Assembly: GCA_018824405.1 (NCBI GenBank)
Contig: JAHJGO010000022.1
Location: 103,910-167,909, forward strand
DNA length: 64,000 nt
Source: Gammaproteobacteria bacterium
GTDB lineage: Bacteria > Pseudomonadota > Gammaproteobacteria > Burkholderiales > Sulfuricellaceae
Reading direction: 5' to 3'
The translations under genes and the position numbers were made by a program. The stretch's first letter is position 1; every line of letters starts with the position of its first letter. Shown here piece by piece: positions 9,366 through 20,550 of the stretch. Under the pieces are notes generated by a model. The model saw only the letters and a program-made list of their open reading frames with translations, was not told the origin of the DNA and searched no databases.

Positions 9366-10623
9366 ATCCCATTTGACGTGCTATCAGACTTGCCGGATGC
9401 AGCACTTCGATTGCCATACCTTCGGCACGGAGCCCGGCCACCAGGTGCATGGCGCAGCCGGGGTTGGATGTGGCAATGATGCGGGCGCCGCTGGCCTTGA
9501 TGGCCTCGATTTTATCACGCAACAGCAAGTCTGCCATTTCCGGCTGGGCCAGCGCATAGCTGCCGGCCGCGCCGCAGCACTGGTCGTTTCCGGCCAGCGG
9601 CAGGATGCGGGCGCCGGGAATGTGCTGCAGCAACTGATAAGCGGCGCTACGGTCGTGCAGGACGTTGCGGCTGGAGCACGGTTCATGTACCGCAATGGCA
9701 TGTTCCAATGGAGCAAGTTTAACCTGCTCCCAGCCCTGAGCCTGATTGAGAAAAGTGCTGATGTCCAGCAGCGGCGCCGGCAGGGGTGGGGCCTGCTCGG
9801 CCAGGGTGGCGGCGCAGCCGGACGCTGCGTGCAGAATGGCCTGTATGCCAGGTATGCTGAAAGCGCGCTGATTTTCATTTGCCAGCGCCAGCGCGATATC
9901 GAGGGCGCCATTGTGCTGGTGCAGGGCGCCGCAGCAGGTTTGGGCGTGTGGCACATCGACGCTATAGCCCAGCCGGTTAAGGATGAAAATGGCTGCACTC
10001 AGAGTGGGTGCGTCGGTCAGTTGGGCGACACAGCCGAGAAACAGCGCCACGGTCCCGCGCGGTACGCCGCTTGCAGCATGTATGCCATGCAGGTCGCGGG
10101 TTTTTTGCAGAGTGGGAAGCAGAGCCTCGGGCTGTTTCAGGCCGATTGCTGCAAGCAGGCCAGATTTCCGTACCAGTTGCTGCAAGCCGGATTTCTGGTA
10201 GGCCCACAGCAGCCAGCCAGCACCTTTTAACCGCTGTGGATGACGCAGTGTTTCAAACGCTACGCGCCGCAGCCGTTGTTGGCTGGATGGCCGTTGCCGC
10301 TGCGGCTCGAGCCATGTTCGCATCCCGTCCACCAGCCAGCCGTAGCGTACTTTTGAAGGGCAGGCATTTTCACAGGCACGGCAAGTCAGGCACAGGTCGA
10401 GGTGCTGCAATACTTCGGGTGACAGCGGCAGGCGCTGTTCCAGCAAGGCGGCCATCATGAAAATCCGGCCGCGCGGCGAGTCTGCCTCGTTGAGCGTTTT
10501 GCGATACGTCGGGCAATGCGGAACGCACAGTCCGCAGGCGACGCAGCGACCTGCTTCCTCGATTAATCTGGCAGCCTGCAGGGGATTGCCGGATAAAGAC
10601 GGCCGGCCGGAGTTTTGAATCAT
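9352..10623 (-). CDS. glcF: Glycolate oxidase iron-sulfur subunit
   Basis: 423 residues. Two 4Fe-4S motifs near the N-terminus ([12 protein letters not shown] and [12 protein letters not shown]) are followed by two CCG (cysteine-rich) domains with CCGALHQHN and CCGAAGSYA. In the known enzyme GlcF passes electrons from the flavin subunits GlcD/GlcE to quinone while oxidising glycolate to glyoxylate. No glcD or glcE is adjacent here, so partners must be elsewhere or the protein serves another 2-hydroxyacid oxidase. It precedes coq7 with a 14-base overlap. Confidence 0.85.
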   Translation of the reverse strand: MIQNSGRPSLSGNPLQAARLIEEAGRCVACGLCVPHCPTYRKTLNEADSPRGRIFMMAALLEQRLPLSPEVLQHLDLCLTCRACENACPSKVRYGWLVDGMRTWLEPQRQRPSSQQRLRRVAFETLRHPQRLKGAGWLLWAYQKSGLQQLVRKSGLLAAIGLKQPEALLPTLQKTRDLHGIHAASGVPRGTVALFLGCVAQLTDAPTLSAAIFILNRLGYSVDVPHAQTCCGALHQHNGALDIALALANENQRAFSIPGIQAILHAASGCAATLAEQAPPLPAPLLDISTFLNQAQGWEQVKLAPLEHAIAVHEPCSSRNVLHDRSAAYQLLQHIPGARILPLAGNDQCCGAAGSYALAQPEMADLLLRDKIEAIKASGARIIATSNPGCAMHLVAGLRAEGMAIEVLHPASLIARQMGYENA

Positions 10624-10792
10624 TCGGAGTTGTCTGGGTGGGCGTGGATCAGCAGGCGAGGTTAAGTTTGGAGAAGGTAAAAGTCAATTATCATTGCTCG
10701 AGCCCAGCCTGATTCGCGAAAGAATGTTGAGAATGCTTGGCATTTATATCAATATGCCAGGTAACGATATTCCGGTTCGAGGGAGTTTCCGT

Positions 10793-12289
10793 ATGGTTCA
10801 TCTTCTTTCTTTGTCCAGGGCCGCGCGCTTGGTTGGGGTCACCCGCGGCGCAATGCAGAAAAAAATCAAGAACGGCGAGATGCCATCTTTTGATGGCACC
10901 GTTAAGGTAGAGGATTTGCTGGCGGTCTACCCGGACGCCCAGCTGGAAAACAATGTCGAATTTGACCGCGTCCGCTTCATTAAGGAAAGGGCTTTCGGCA
11001 AACGGGTGTTCGAGCGCGCCTTGCCTGATGCAGAGGTGCTCGCGGCCCGTGTGACCGAATTGAGCACGGAGCTGGCTAATAGCCAGACCCAGATCAGGCA
11101 GTTCAATATCCTGCTCGACCGTTTAAGGGAAAAATTGGGGGACATTGAAGAACAGGCCCAAGTCGGGATGAAGGATGCGATTGATGATTTCAGGACCTGG
11201 CTCAAGAATGAAGCCGCTGCAGCCATGGAGCCTGGTTATCCCAACCCGCTGGCGGTGCGGGACAGCATCCTGCGGGTAATGGCAGCGCATGTGCGGGTGC
11301 TTCCCAGCGGCCATGATTTCTTTATCGACGGTCCGGATAGCATTCTGGAGGCGGCACTGCGCTCTGGAATTCCGCTCAATTATGGCTGCAGCAACGGCAA
11401 TTGCGGCCTGTGCAAGGCCAGGGTGGTGTCGGGGCAGATCAAGAAAATCCGTCACCATGATTATGTGATCCCCGAGACGCTGAAAAGCGAGGGATATGTG
11501 CTGTTGTGCTCCAACACCGCTGTGACCGATGTGGAGATCGAAGCGCCGGTGGCCGGCAGCGTGCAGGATATTCCGTATCAGCAGATTTCCGCCAGGGTCA
11601 AGGCTATCGAAAAGCTTTCGCCAGACATGGCTTTGCTGCATCTGCAGACACCGCGTGCCAGTCGCCTGCGCTTCATGGCGGGGCAATATGTCACCTTGCT
11701 TCTGGGAAAGTCGCTCTCGGCCGAGTTTTCGATTGCCAGCTGCCCCTGCGATGACCGCAATCTGCACTTCCATGTGCGCCGCATGCCGGGCAACCTGTTT
11801 TCCGATTATGTGTTTAACCAGCTCAAGAAAAACGATGCGGTGGATGTGGAAGGCCCGCAGGGGGAATTCATCCTGCAGGAGAAGTCGCCCCGTCCGCTGT
11901 ACTTTATCGCCTTCGATACCGGCTTTGCGCCGATCAAGAGTCTGATCGAGCATGCCATGTCGCTGGATACGGCCGAAGCCATTCACCTCTACTGGATCGG
12001 CTCGAATGCGGACAGCATTTACATGCCGAACATGGGGCGAGCCTGGGCGGATGCGCTGGATAATTTCAGTTTTTCCTCCAGTGTCACGGGTTTTGATTTG
12101 CGCGCAGTAAGTGGCAAGCGCGAGGAGAATTTGCATGCCATGCTGGAGGAAATTATCGAAGGGCGCCCCGATTTGCAGTTGGGCGACGTTTATCTCGCCG
12201 GTCCGGAGTCAGCGGTAGAGGTCGCGGAAGATTTTTTTCTTGGTCTCGGACTGCCCAAGAGTCGGGTGTTTTCCAGTGTAGTAAACTAA
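10793..12289 (+). CDS. HTH-like/2Fe-2S ferredoxin/flavin reductase fusion
   Basis: 498 residues from ATG 10793, preferred because GGGAG stands 8 bases upstream and the conserved block starts there; an in-frame TTG at 10694 adds 33 residues. Order: residues 5-45 (SLSRAARLVGVTRGAMQKKI) look like an excisionase/MerR-type helix-turn-helix; a helical segment to about 160; a plant-type 2Fe-2S domain with YGCSNGNCGLCKA and a distal LLCSN; then FAD- and NAD-binding reductase domains (AGQYVTLL, FDTGFAPIKS). It should move electrons from NAD(P)H through FAD to the cluster. The acceptor is unknown. The DNA-binding-like head is odd for an electron-transfer protein. Confidence 0.82.
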   Translation: MVHLLSLSRAARLVGVTRGAMQKKIKNGEMPSFDGTVKVEDLLAVYPDAQLENNVEFDRVRFIKERAFGKRVFERALPDAEVLAARVTELSTELANSQTQIRQFNILLDRLREKLGDIEEQAQVGMKDAIDDFRTWLKNEAAAAMEPGYPNPLAVRDSILRVMAAHVRVLPSGHDFFIDGPDSILEAALRSGIPLNYGCSNGNCGLCKARVVSGQIKKIRHHDYVIPETLKSEGYVLLCSNTAVTDVEIEAPVAGSVQDIPYQQISARVKAIEKLSPDMALLHLQTPRASRLRFMAGQYVTLLLGKSLSAEFSIASCPCDDRNLHFHVRRMPGNLFSDYVFNQLKKNDAVDVEGPQGEFILQEKSPRPLYFIAFDTGFAPIKSLIEHAMSLDTAEAIHLYWIGSNADSIYMPNMGRAWADALDNFSFSSSVTGFDLRAVSGKREENLHAMLEEIIEGRPDLQLGDVYLAGPESAVEVAEDFFLGLGLPKSRVFSSVVN

Positions 12290-12332
12290 TTTAGTGGGTT
12301 ATTATGTCTTCTTTATCCCAAGGAGACATCGA

Positions 12333-12575
12333 ATGAGCAAACCTGTTTGTGCCCAGCGTGCACCCTATGCCATGGAACTCGAAGCCGGTGACTACTGGTG
12401 GTGTTCGTGCGGCAAATCCAAAACCCAGCCCTTCTGCGACGGCGCGCACAAGGGCAGCGAATTTTCACCGCAAAAATTTTCTCTGGGCGAGAAAACCAAG
12501 GTCTGGCTGTGTGGCTGCAAGGCCAGTGCAAAATCGCCTTTCTGTGATGGCGCGCACAAAACCCTGGAGGATTAG
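12333..12575 (+). CDS. Double CDGSH iron-sulfur protein
   Basis: 80 residues with two CDGSH-type 2Fe-2S motifs: CSCGKSKTQPFCDGAH and CGCKASAKSPFCDGAH, each with three Cys and one His ligand. This is the tandem architecture of bacterial mitoNEET-like proteins; redox or cluster-transfer roles are proposed for the family. AAGGAG lies 8 bases upstream of ATG 12333, which fixes the start. It follows the ferredoxin-reductase fusion by 43 bases and is probably co-transcribed. The 3' end overlaps the convergent SPOR gene by 4 bases. Confidence 0.92.
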   Translation: MSKPVCAQRAPYAMELEAGDYWWCSCGKSKTQPFCDGAHKGSEFSPQKFSLGEKTKVWLCGCKASAKSPFCDGAHKTLED

Positions 12576-13261
12576 GACACTGGTTCTTCGTTTGAGCAGG
12601 GCACGGCCTTCAGTTCCGTGCCCGGAAAATCCAGTTTCAGCTTGACCAGATCGGATTCGAGATTTTCGCCGCTGGCCTTGATGAGCATGCTGGCATGGCC
12701 TTCTTCCAGGGTGCGGGGTCCGGACTTTGCGGATTTCACGTTATTTTTGGTGCGAAGTTCGGCGAGATATTTGTCAGCGGCTTCCTGAGTGGAAAAGACA
12801 CCCAGGGAAATCGCGTGGCGCCATTTGTTGTTATCCTGCATCACCAGGCTGTCTTCTATGCCCAGCTCCTTCAGTTCCGCGAGCTTTTTCTGAGCTTCAG
12901 CCTTCGACTTGAGAGGTGAAATGTAGACCCAGAATTTGCTGGCTCTTTCTGCTGCAGCGCGTACTGTAATGGCATTCTCCCCGAGTTGCAGCGGCTTGAG
13001 TGCGTTTTGTGCACGCTCAAGTTCCGGTTTGGAAAAGATGCCCCATTCCAGGCAGATCTCGGGCACGGCGGCGGGTTGTGAAAGCGATTGCTCCTGCATC
13101 AAATTCGCTTCCGGCAGCAAGCGGATTTGATCGGCGCGATACGGCGTGTGGCTGGCCATCGTGTCGCTACCGGAGTTGTCCTGCGGCAGTTGCATCACGG
13201 CAAAAAATGCGATGTTGGCAATGAGCAGCAGCGAGAATGTCCAGCGCATGAATACCGCCAT
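12572..13261 (-). CDS. SPOR-domain membrane protein
   Basis: 229 residues: one N-terminal membrane anchor (about 6-24), a Gln/Ser/Pro-containing linker and a SPOR-like domain near 105-180 (KFWVYISPLKSKAEAQKKL ... WRHAISLGVFSTQEAA). SPOR domains bind septal peptidoglycan stripped of stem peptides, so a cell-envelope role at division sites is plausible. A second ATG at 13249 (MRWTF) could be the true start. Immediately upstream of gcvPB on the same strand order. Confidence 0.8.
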   Translation of the reverse strand: MAVFMRWTFSLLLIANIAFFAVMQLPQDNSGSDTMASHTPYRADQIRLLPEANLMQEQSLSQPAAVPEICLEWGIFSKPELERAQNALKPLQLGENAITVRAAAERASKFWVYISPLKSKAEAQKKLAELKELGIEDSLVMQDNNKWRHAISLGVFSTQEAADKYLAELRTKNNVKSAKSGPRTLEEGHASMLIKASGENLESDLVKLKLDFPGTELKAVPCSNEEPVS

Positions 13262-13263
13262 TT

Positions 13264-14712
13264 CTAGCTAGGCTGCCATACCAGGTCAAGCTCCCGCGCC
13301 GCCTTGACATCATCCAGGCGGCGTACCGGCATGGAGTAAGGCGCGCCCTTGACCAGTTCGGGCTGACTATAGGCCTCGTCGCGGATTTCCTTGAGAGCAG
13401 CGATGAAGGCGTCCAGCGTCTGCTTCGATTCGGTTTCGGTGGGCTCGATCAGCAGGCATTCCTGCACCAGCATCGGAAAATAGGTGGTGGGGGCGTGAAA
13501 GCCCTTGTCCAGCAGGCGTTTTGCAACATCCATGGCGGTGACGCCGGTTTCGTCCTTGAGTTTTTTCAGCGTGATGATGAACTCGTGGCTGGCGCGACGC
13601 TTGGCAAAAGCCACATCGAACCCCGCCTGAGCCAGTTCCACCATCAGGTAATTGGCGTTGAGGGTGGCGAACTCGGCGACGCGGTGCATCCCCTCTGCAC
13701 CCAGCATGCGCCCGTAGACATAGGCACGCAGTAGCACGCCGGCATTGCCCATGAAAGCGGAAAGGCGGCCGATGCTGTGTGGTCGGTCCTGTTCCGTGAG
13801 CCAGCGGTAGCGCCCCTCTTCGTTGGCCACCATGGGGATGGGGAGGAAGGGCTCGAGGCGCAGGCTGACGCCCACCGGGCCGGCGCCGGGGCCGCCGCCG
13901 CCATGGGGAGTGGAAAAGGTTTTGTGCAGGTTGAGATGGATCACGTCGAAACCCATGTCGCCCGGCTTGACCCGGCCCAGGATGGCGTTGAGGTTGGCGC
14001 CGTCGTAATACAGCAGTCCGCCGGCTTCATGTACGATGCGCTGGATGTCCTGAATGCTTTTCTCGAACACGCCCAGAGTGGATGGGTTGGTCAGCATCAG
14101 CCCGGCAGTTTGCGGGCCGACGGCGGCTTTCAGCGCGGCCAGATCAACGTTTCCGTCGCTGTCGGTGGGGATCTCTCGCACCGTGTAGCCGCACATCACC
14201 GCCGTGGCCGGGTTGGTGCCGTGCGCCGCATCCGGCACCAGGATCTCGCTGCGAGCCGTGTCGCCGCGCGCGTCGTGGTAGGCACGGATCATCGCCACGC
14301 CGGCAAATTCGCCCTGCGCCCCGGCCATTGGGGTGAGCGAGACGGCGGCCATGCCGGTCACTTCCTTGAGCATTTCCTGCAGGTCGAACATAGAGGCCAG
14401 AAAACCCTGCCCGGTGTTTTCCGAACTCATGGGATGGCGTGCCAGCAGTTGCGGCAGCATGGCAAGCTGGTTGCAGGCACGCGGGTTGTACTTCATGGTG
14501 CAGGAACCGAGCGGGTAGAAGTGGGTGTCGATGGAGAAATTCTTCTGCGACAGCCGGGTGTAATGGCGCACTGCGTCCATTTCGGAAACTTCCGGCAGCA
14601 ACGGGGGGGCTTTGCGCCGCAGGCGGGAAGGGATGTCGTCGCAGGCAGCCAGGGTGGCGGGCGCCTGGGCAGCACTGCGGCGTTTGGGTTGGGAGTGTTC
14701 GAAGATCAGCAT
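13264..14712 (-). CDS. gcvPB: Glycine dehydrogenase (decarboxylating) subunit 2
   Basis: 482 residues, C-terminal half of the split P-protein of the glycine cleavage system. It carries the PLP lysine in [14 protein letters not shown], followed by the Gly-rich loop. With GcvPA it decarboxylates glycine and transfers aminomethyl to lipoyl-GcvH. The residues [12 protein letters not shown] near the N-terminus are a family hallmark. Separated from gcvPA by tpx. Confidence 0.95.
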   Translation of the reverse strand: MLIFEHSQPKRRSAAQAPATLAACDDIPSRLRRKAPPLLPEVSEMDAVRHYTRLSQKNFSIDTHFYPLGSCTMKYNPRACNQLAMLPQLLARHPMSSENTGQGFLASMFDLQEMLKEVTGMAAVSLTPMAGAQGEFAGVAMIRAYHDARGDTARSEILVPDAAHGTNPATAVMCGYTVREIPTDSDGNVDLAALKAAVGPQTAGLMLTNPSTLGVFEKSIQDIQRIVHEAGGLLYYDGANLNAILGRVKPGDMGFDVIHLNLHKTFSTPHGGGGPGAGPVGVSLRLEPFLPIPMVANEEGRYRWLTEQDRPHSIGRLSAFMGNAGVLLRAYVYGRMLGAEGMHRVAEFATLNANYLMVELAQAGFDVAFAKRRASHEFIITLKKLKDETGVTAMDVAKRLLDKGFHAPTTYFPMLVQECLLIEPTETESKQTLDAFIAALKEIRDEAYSQPELVKGAPYSMPVRRLDDVKAARELDLVWQPS

Positions 14713-14735
14713 GTCTGTTTTCTATAAAGGCATTT

Positions 14736-14805
14736 AACCACGGGGAGCACGGTGCTCACGGGGGGGTATTTGCTTTTCCCCGTGCTCCCCGTGTGCCCCG
14801 TGGTT
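14736..14805. repeat. Imperfect inverted repeat between gcvPB and tpx
   Basis: Arms 14736-14763 and 14778-14805 pair at 23 of 28 positions around a 14-base loop. They are built of CACGGGG/CCCCGTG units, starting AACCACGGGG. It could form a strong RNA hairpin in the operon, but there is no U-tract. Related low-complexity text (ACCACAGAGG) occurs near 21920 upstream of accC. Confidence 0.6.
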
Positions 14806-14818
14806 CATAAGGTTTGTA

Positions 14819-15322
14819 TTACCGGCTCAGAGCCGCAATCGCCGCATCGTAATCCGGCTCCTGGGTAATCTCTGGCACCAGTTCGGTATAAACCACCCGG
14901 TCTTTTTCATCGAGGATGATCACGGCGCGGGCCATCAGGCCGGATAGAGGGGGATCGGTGATCATCACGCCATAATCCTTGTGGAAATCGCGCCCACGCA
15001 TGGTGGAGAGCATGATCACATTGTCCAGGCCTTCCGCGCCGCAAAAACGACTCTGGGCAAACGGCAAGTCGGCGGAAATCACCAGTACCACGGTGTTGTT
15101 CATCTCGCTGGCGCGCTGGTTGAAAACGCGGGAGGAAGTCGCGCACACCGGCGTGTCGATGCTGGGAACGACCGACAATACCTTGCGCTTGCCGGCAAAT
15201 TCGCTGAGAGAGACATCCTTCAAATTCTTGTCCACCAGCATGAAGCTGTGCGCAGTTGCGCCGACCTGCGGGAAATGTCCGCCCACGTTGAGTGTTTCAC
15301 CTTCGAGAGTTACGGTAGTCAT
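14819..15322 (-). CDS. tpx: Thiol peroxidase
   Basis: 167 residues, atypical 2-Cys peroxiredoxin reducing lipid and hydrogen peroxides with thioredoxin. The peroxidatic Cys is in [11 protein letters not shown] (near residue 61) and the resolving Cys in [11 protein letters not shown] (near residue 95). ATG 15322 is preceded by GAGGAGAC. The frame is open further upstream but that part is a shadow inside gcvPA. Unusual position between the two halves of glycine dehydrogenase. Confidence 0.95.
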   Translation of the reverse strand: MTTVTLEGETLNVGGHFPQVGATAHSFMLVDKNLKDVSLSEFAGKRKVLSVVPSIDTPVCATSSRVFNQRASEMNNTVVLVISADLPFAQSRFCGAEGLDNVIMLSTMRGRDFHKDYGVMITDPPLSGLMARAVIILDEKDRVVYTELVPEITQEPDYDAAIAALSR

Positions 15323-15342
15323 GTCAGTCTCCTCATCTTGAA

Positions 15343-16737
15343 TTACCACTTGCTGGTGGCCGTGGGTACAAGCTTGGTGCAGGTGGGGCCGGAACTGCGC
15401 CGTGAGACAATACGTTCCAGCTGCTCGGTGTATTTCTGCAGGTCGGCTGCGGTCCGGGTCTCTGTGGCGCAGACCAGCAGCGCCTGCCCCAGTTCCGGGT
15501 AATACGGCGTCAGGTCGAAGCCGCCCACGATGCCCTGCACTTCCATTGCGCGCAGCACGTCCGCCACGGGAATCGGCAGTTTCAGCACTGCTTCGTGAAA
15601 AATGGTTTGTGCGAACACCCGTTTGACTCCGGGAATGGCGCATAGTTTGTCTGCCAGCGTCACGGTGTTGGCGTGGCAGGCTGCGGCGACACGTTCCAGG
15701 CCGTCCGGCCCGAGCAGCGCCATGTGGATGGTGGCGGCAGTAGCCATCAAGCCCTGGTTGGAGCAGATGTTGGAGGTCGCCTTGGCGCGGCGGATATGCT
15801 GTTCGCGCGCCTGCAGGGTCAGCGCAAAGCCGGGCTTGCCATCGAGGTCGACGGTGCGGCCGATGATGCGACCGGGCATCTGGCGTACCAGCGCCTGCTT
15901 GCAGCACATGAAGCCGAAATAGGGGCCGCCACTGGACAGCGGTGAGCCCAGCGGCTGGCCTTCGCCGACGGCGATGTCCGCACCCTTGCTACCCCACTGT
16001 CCGGGCGGGGTGAGCAGTGCCAGCGCCAGCGGGTTGACCAGACCGATGACCAGACCGCCCTGGCTGTGGGCCCAGTCGGTAAGCGTGTCCACTTCTTCCA
16101 GGCAGCCGAAGAAATTGGGCTGGGGAATGATCAGCGCAGCAAAATCCTTTTCTTCCGGCAACGTGGTGATGCCCTGTGCTGGATCGTAATCCAGTTCGAC
16201 CAGCTCGATTTTCTGGTGCCTGACGATACTGTCCACGACCCGGCGATAGAGCGGATGCACGGTTTTCGGCATCAGCACGCGGCGCGAGGTCTTGTGCGCA
16301 CGCACCGCCATCAGCACCGCTTCGGCCAGGCCGGAGGCGCCATCGTAGAGGCTGGCGTTGGCCACGTCCATCCCGGTCAGGGAGGCCATCATGGTCTGAA
16401 ATTCGTACAGCAGCTGCAGCGTGCCCTGGCTGGCTTCGGCCTGGTAAGGCGTGTAGGCGGAGTAGAACTCGCCGCGCGTGGCAATCTGCCATACCGCCGC
16501 GGGAATGTGATGCTCGTAGGCGCCGGCACCGGAAAAATTGAGAAAGCGGCCATCCGCCTCGGCGCGCTCGGTCATCAGGCGGGAAATGTCCATTTCCACC
16601 ATGCCCGGCGCTATCCCGCTTAACTGACCGCTACGCAACTCGGGAGGGATTTCATCGAACAGGTCGTCAATGGAAGACACGCCGATACGTGCCAGCATGA
16701 CCTGGATGTCTTCTTCGGTGTGAGGGATGAACGGCAT
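15343..16737 (-). CDS. gcvPA: Glycine dehydrogenase (decarboxylating) subunit 1
   Basis: 464 residues, N-terminal half of split glycine decarboxylase. Start [11 protein letters not shown] at 16737 matches the usual family N-terminus. Conserved segments include [16 protein letters not shown] text ([13 protein letters not shown]), [14 protein letters not shown] and GEGQPLG. It forms a heterotetramer with GcvPB and works with GcvH and GcvT. It sits 19 bases downstream of gcvH. Confidence 0.95.
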   Translation of the reverse strand: MPFIPHTEEDIQVMLARIGVSSIDDLFDEIPPELRSGQLSGIAPGMVEMDISRLMTERAEADGRFLNFSGAGAYEHHIPAAVWQIATRGEFYSAYTPYQAEASQGTLQLLYEFQTMMASLTGMDVANASLYDGASGLAEAVLMAVRAHKTSRRVLMPKTVHPLYRRVVDSIVRHQKIELVELDYDPAQGITTLPEEKDFAALIIPQPNFFGCLEEVDTLTDWAHSQGGLVIGLVNPLALALLTPPGQWGSKGADIAVGEGQPLGSPLSSGGPYFGFMCCKQALVRQMPGRIIGRTVDLDGKPGFALTLQAREQHIRRAKATSNICSNQGLMATAATIHMALLGPDGLERVAAACHANTVTLADKLCAIPGVKRVFAQTIFHEAVLKLPIPVADVLRAMEVQGIVGGFDLTPYYPELGQALLVCATETRTAADLQKYTEQLERIVSRRSSGPTCTKLVPTATSKW

Positions 16738-16756
16738 GCGTGAAACCCTTTTGTGT

Positions 16757-17146
16757 TTAGTGAGCTTCGCTGTCCACCAGGGCCTGGTAGGCCGCCGCAT
16801 CGAGCAGCGCACCGAGATCGGCCGCGCTGGCGGGCTTGAGCTTGAACAGCCAGGCCGTGTAGGCATCCTGATTGATGCTTTCCGGCGCGCTTTCCACGTC
16901 GCCATTGGCGGCGATGACTTCGCCGGCGATTGGCGCGTAGACATCGGAAGCCGCCTTGACCGATTCGACTACGGCGCATTCCTCGCCCTGGGTCAGCTTG
17001 CGGCCAACCACCGGATTTTCCACGAACACCATGTCGCCGAGCAATTCCTGGGCGTGGTGGGTGATGCCGACAGTGGCGCTGCCGTCGGCTTCAAGCCGGA
17101 CCCACTCATGGGATTTGGTGTATTTCAGGTCAGCCGGGATAGTCAT
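16757..17146 (-). CDS. gcvH: Glycine cleavage system H protein
   Basis: 129 residues. The lipoyl-carrying lysine is in [13 protein letters not shown]. The shuttle protein carries the aminomethyl group from GcvP to GcvT. Full length, with a normal YTKSHEWV N-terminus. Between gcvT and gcvPA in the operon. Confidence 0.97.
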   Translation of the reverse strand: MTIPADLKYTKSHEWVRLEADGSATVGITHHAQELLGDMVFVENPVVGRKLTQGEECAVVESVKAASDVYAPIAGEVIAANGDVESAPESINQDAYTAWLFKLKPASAADLGALLDAAAYQALVDSEAH

Positions 17147-17225
17147 TTTTTTGTCCTTGGAGGTTCAATATTATTGTGCGGAATTATGCCATTAAACCGC
17201 TTGTGGCGCTTAATCCCTCCCGGCC

Positions 17226-17282
17226 TCCCTTATCAGGGGTGGGGCAGATCGGGGAGGCGTTTCTCGCCCCTTGATAAAGGGA
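17226..17282. repeat. Imperfect hairpin between gcvT and gcvH
   Basis: TCCCTTATCAGGGG (17226-17239) pairs with CCCCTTGATAAAGGGA (17267-17282), allowing a two-base bulge. It lies in the 153-base gap inside the gcv operon. No U-tract, so more likely a processing or stabilising structure than a terminator. Confidence 0.4.
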
Positions 17283-17299
17283 AGGGGGTAAGCAATCTG

Positions 17300-18376
17300 T
17301 TAACAGGCCTTGCCGTTGCGCACGAACGGATAGCGCACGACCTTAGCATTCAGCAGCTTGCCACGAATTTCCACCTGCACGGTGTCTCCCGCCGCGATGG
17401 TCGCGGGCAGGCGTGCCAGGGCGATGGACTGGTTGAGTGTCGGAGAAAAACCGCCACTGGTGATTTCTCCTTCACCCTGTGCCGTGACCACTTTCTGGTG
17501 GCTGCGCAGCACGCCCTTGTCGGTCAGCAACAGGCCCATCAACTGGTGCGCTACCGGTTGGCTGGTGAGTGCCTGCCTGCCGATGAAGTCGCGCGGGCTG
17601 GCGAGGTCGACTGTCCATGCAAGACCGGATTCAAGCGGAGAAACGTTTTCGTCCATGTCCTGGCCATAAAGATTCATGCCTGCCTCCAGACGCAGGGTGT
17701 CGCGAGCACCGAGGCCGATGGGGGCAACGCCCTGTTCCTGCAATGCCTGCCACAGGAAAGGCGCGGCCTTGGCTGGTATCATGATTTCAAAGCCATCCTC
17801 GCCGGTGTAGCCGGTACGTGCGATGAACATGGTGCCCATTTCCGCGGCCTGGAAGGGTTTGAGGTGTTGGCTGATGTCTTGCGAGCCTGGCATGGCCGCC
17901 CAGAATTTGGCGCGCGCGTTGGGGCCCTGTACCGCGATCATGGCCAGATCTCGACGCGGAGTGAGTGTTAGCTGAGACGCCAGTTTTTCGCGCTGAGCAT
18001 CCATCCAGGCCAGATCTTTTTCCGCCGTACCTGCATTAACCACAATGCGAAACCAGTCCTCGCGCATGAAGTAGATGATCAGATCGTCGATTACCCCGCC
18101 TTGTTCGTTGAGCATGCAGGAATATAGCGCCTTGCCCGGCAGGGTGATCTTGTCCACGTTGTTGGCCATCAACTGGCGCAGGAAAGCGCGTGCGCCTTCG
18201 CCTGTCAGGTCAACGACCTGCATGTGTGAGACGTCGAACATGCCGGCATCGGTGCGCACCTTGTGATGCTCCCCGAGTTGAGACCCATAATGGAGCGGCA
18301 TATCCCAGCCGCCAAAATCCACCATCTTGGCGCCGGCAGCATGGTGCGCGGCGTTGAGGGGGGTCTGCTTGAGCAT
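17300..18376 (-). CDS. gcvT: Glycine cleavage system aminomethyltransferase (T protein)
   Basis: 358 residues. Transfers the methylene of aminomethyl-GcvH to tetrahydrofolate, releasing ammonia. Conserved segments: [32 protein letters not shown] take ATG 18376 (MLKQTPLN) because GGAG lies just upstream within the alternative start MENTMLK at 18388. First gene of the gcv block, only 14 bases after the DUF3426 gene, so no leader or glycine riboswitch is possible here. Confidence 0.95.
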   Translation of the reverse strand: MLKQTPLNAAHHAAGAKMVDFGGWDMPLHYGSQLGEHHKVRTDAGMFDVSHMQVVDLTGEGARAFLRQLMANNVDKITLPGKALYSCMLNEQGGVIDDLIIYFMREDWFRIVVNAGTAEKDLAWMDAQREKLASQLTLTPRRDLAMIAVQGPNARAKFWAAMPGSQDISQHLKPFQAAEMGTMFIARTGYTGEDGFEIMIPAKAAPFLWQALQEQGVAPIGLGARDTLRLEAGMNLYGQDMDENVSPLESGLAWTVDLASPRDFIGRQALTSQPVAHQLMGLLLTDKGVLRSHQKVVTAQGEGEITSGGFSPTLNQSIALARLPATIAAGDTVQVEIRGKLLNAKVVRYPFVRNGKAC

Positions 18377-18390
18377 TGTGTTCTCCATAT

Positions 18391-19628
<1,238 letters not shown>

Positions 19629-19632
<4 letters not shown>

Positions 19633-20522
19633 GCTTTCCGGGTGCCGGCCAGGCAGACCCAGCCTTCCGATTCATCTGCAATGTCGATGTCGAACCAGCT
19701 GCGGTAAACGGCCAGAACGTCGTCTGCCTGATGGGAGAGAATGCCCGAAAGAACGATGCGGCCACCGGGACGGGCCGCGTTGGCCAGCATGGGGGCAAGC
19801 ATTTTCAGGGGATTGGTGAGAATGTTGGCGACCACGATATCTACGGTGATCTGTGGCGCATCGTTGGGCAGATAAAAGCTGGCGGCGACCTGATTCTGTT
19901 CTGCATTGAACTGGCTGGCCTGAATCGCCTGTTGGTCGATGTCCACGCCGACGACTTGTCCGGCGCCGAGTTTCATCGCGGCAATGGCGAGGATGCCGGA
20001 GCCACAGCCATAGTCGAGCACGGTTTCACCACCACGAATATGGCGGTCCAGCCACTGCAGGCACAGGCGGGTGGTGGGGTGGCTGCCGGTGCCAAAGGCC
20101 AGGCCGGGATCAAGAATCAGGTTGATGGCGGACACGTCGGGGAATTCATGCCAGGTAGGTACGATCCACAAGCGCGGGGAAATCGGGATCGGTGCGAATT
20201 GGGCCTGAGTCTGACGCACCCAGTCTTGCTCTGCCACGGTTTCCACTTCGAATGCGGGTGCATCGGAAAGACCCGCCACAGCTGAGGCTTCGGCCACAAT
20301 GGTGACCAGGTCGGCATCCGCTTCGAACAGGGCATTGACCAGCGCATCCTGCCACACACCTGCAGGCGGCTCACCCGGTTCACCGAAAATTTCCTGCTCT
20401 TCGGCTGTGCCGGCGTGCGCATCCTCGATGGAAACCGAGAGCGCGCCCAGTTCCATCAAGGCATCACCGAGAATGTCGGCCGTATGGGCGTTTGCCGCAA
20501 TTTTCAGCGCTTGCCACGTCAT
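19629..20522 (-). CDS. prmA: Ribosomal protein L11 methyltransferase
   Basis: 297 residues. SAM-dependent trimethylation of ribosomal protein L11. SAM-binding motif I is [15 protein letters not shown]. The preceding [15 protein letters not shown] block is the family hallmark, and the catalytic-region NILTNPL follows. Conventional length. Lies between accC and the DUF3426 gene in the same direction, an arrangement common in betaproteobacteria. Confidence 0.96.
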
Positions 20523-20550
20523 GATGACCCTCGATCTCCGTACGTGCTTA

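Noticed and set aside
10694..10792. TTG start extending the reductase fusion by 33 residues
   Set aside because: The distance to the nearest purine-rich site is too long, and ATG 10793 has a good site and the conserved N-terminus.
18377..18390. Glycine riboswitch upstream of gcvT
   Set aside because: Only 14 bases separate gcvT from the upstream gene, too short for any riboswitch.
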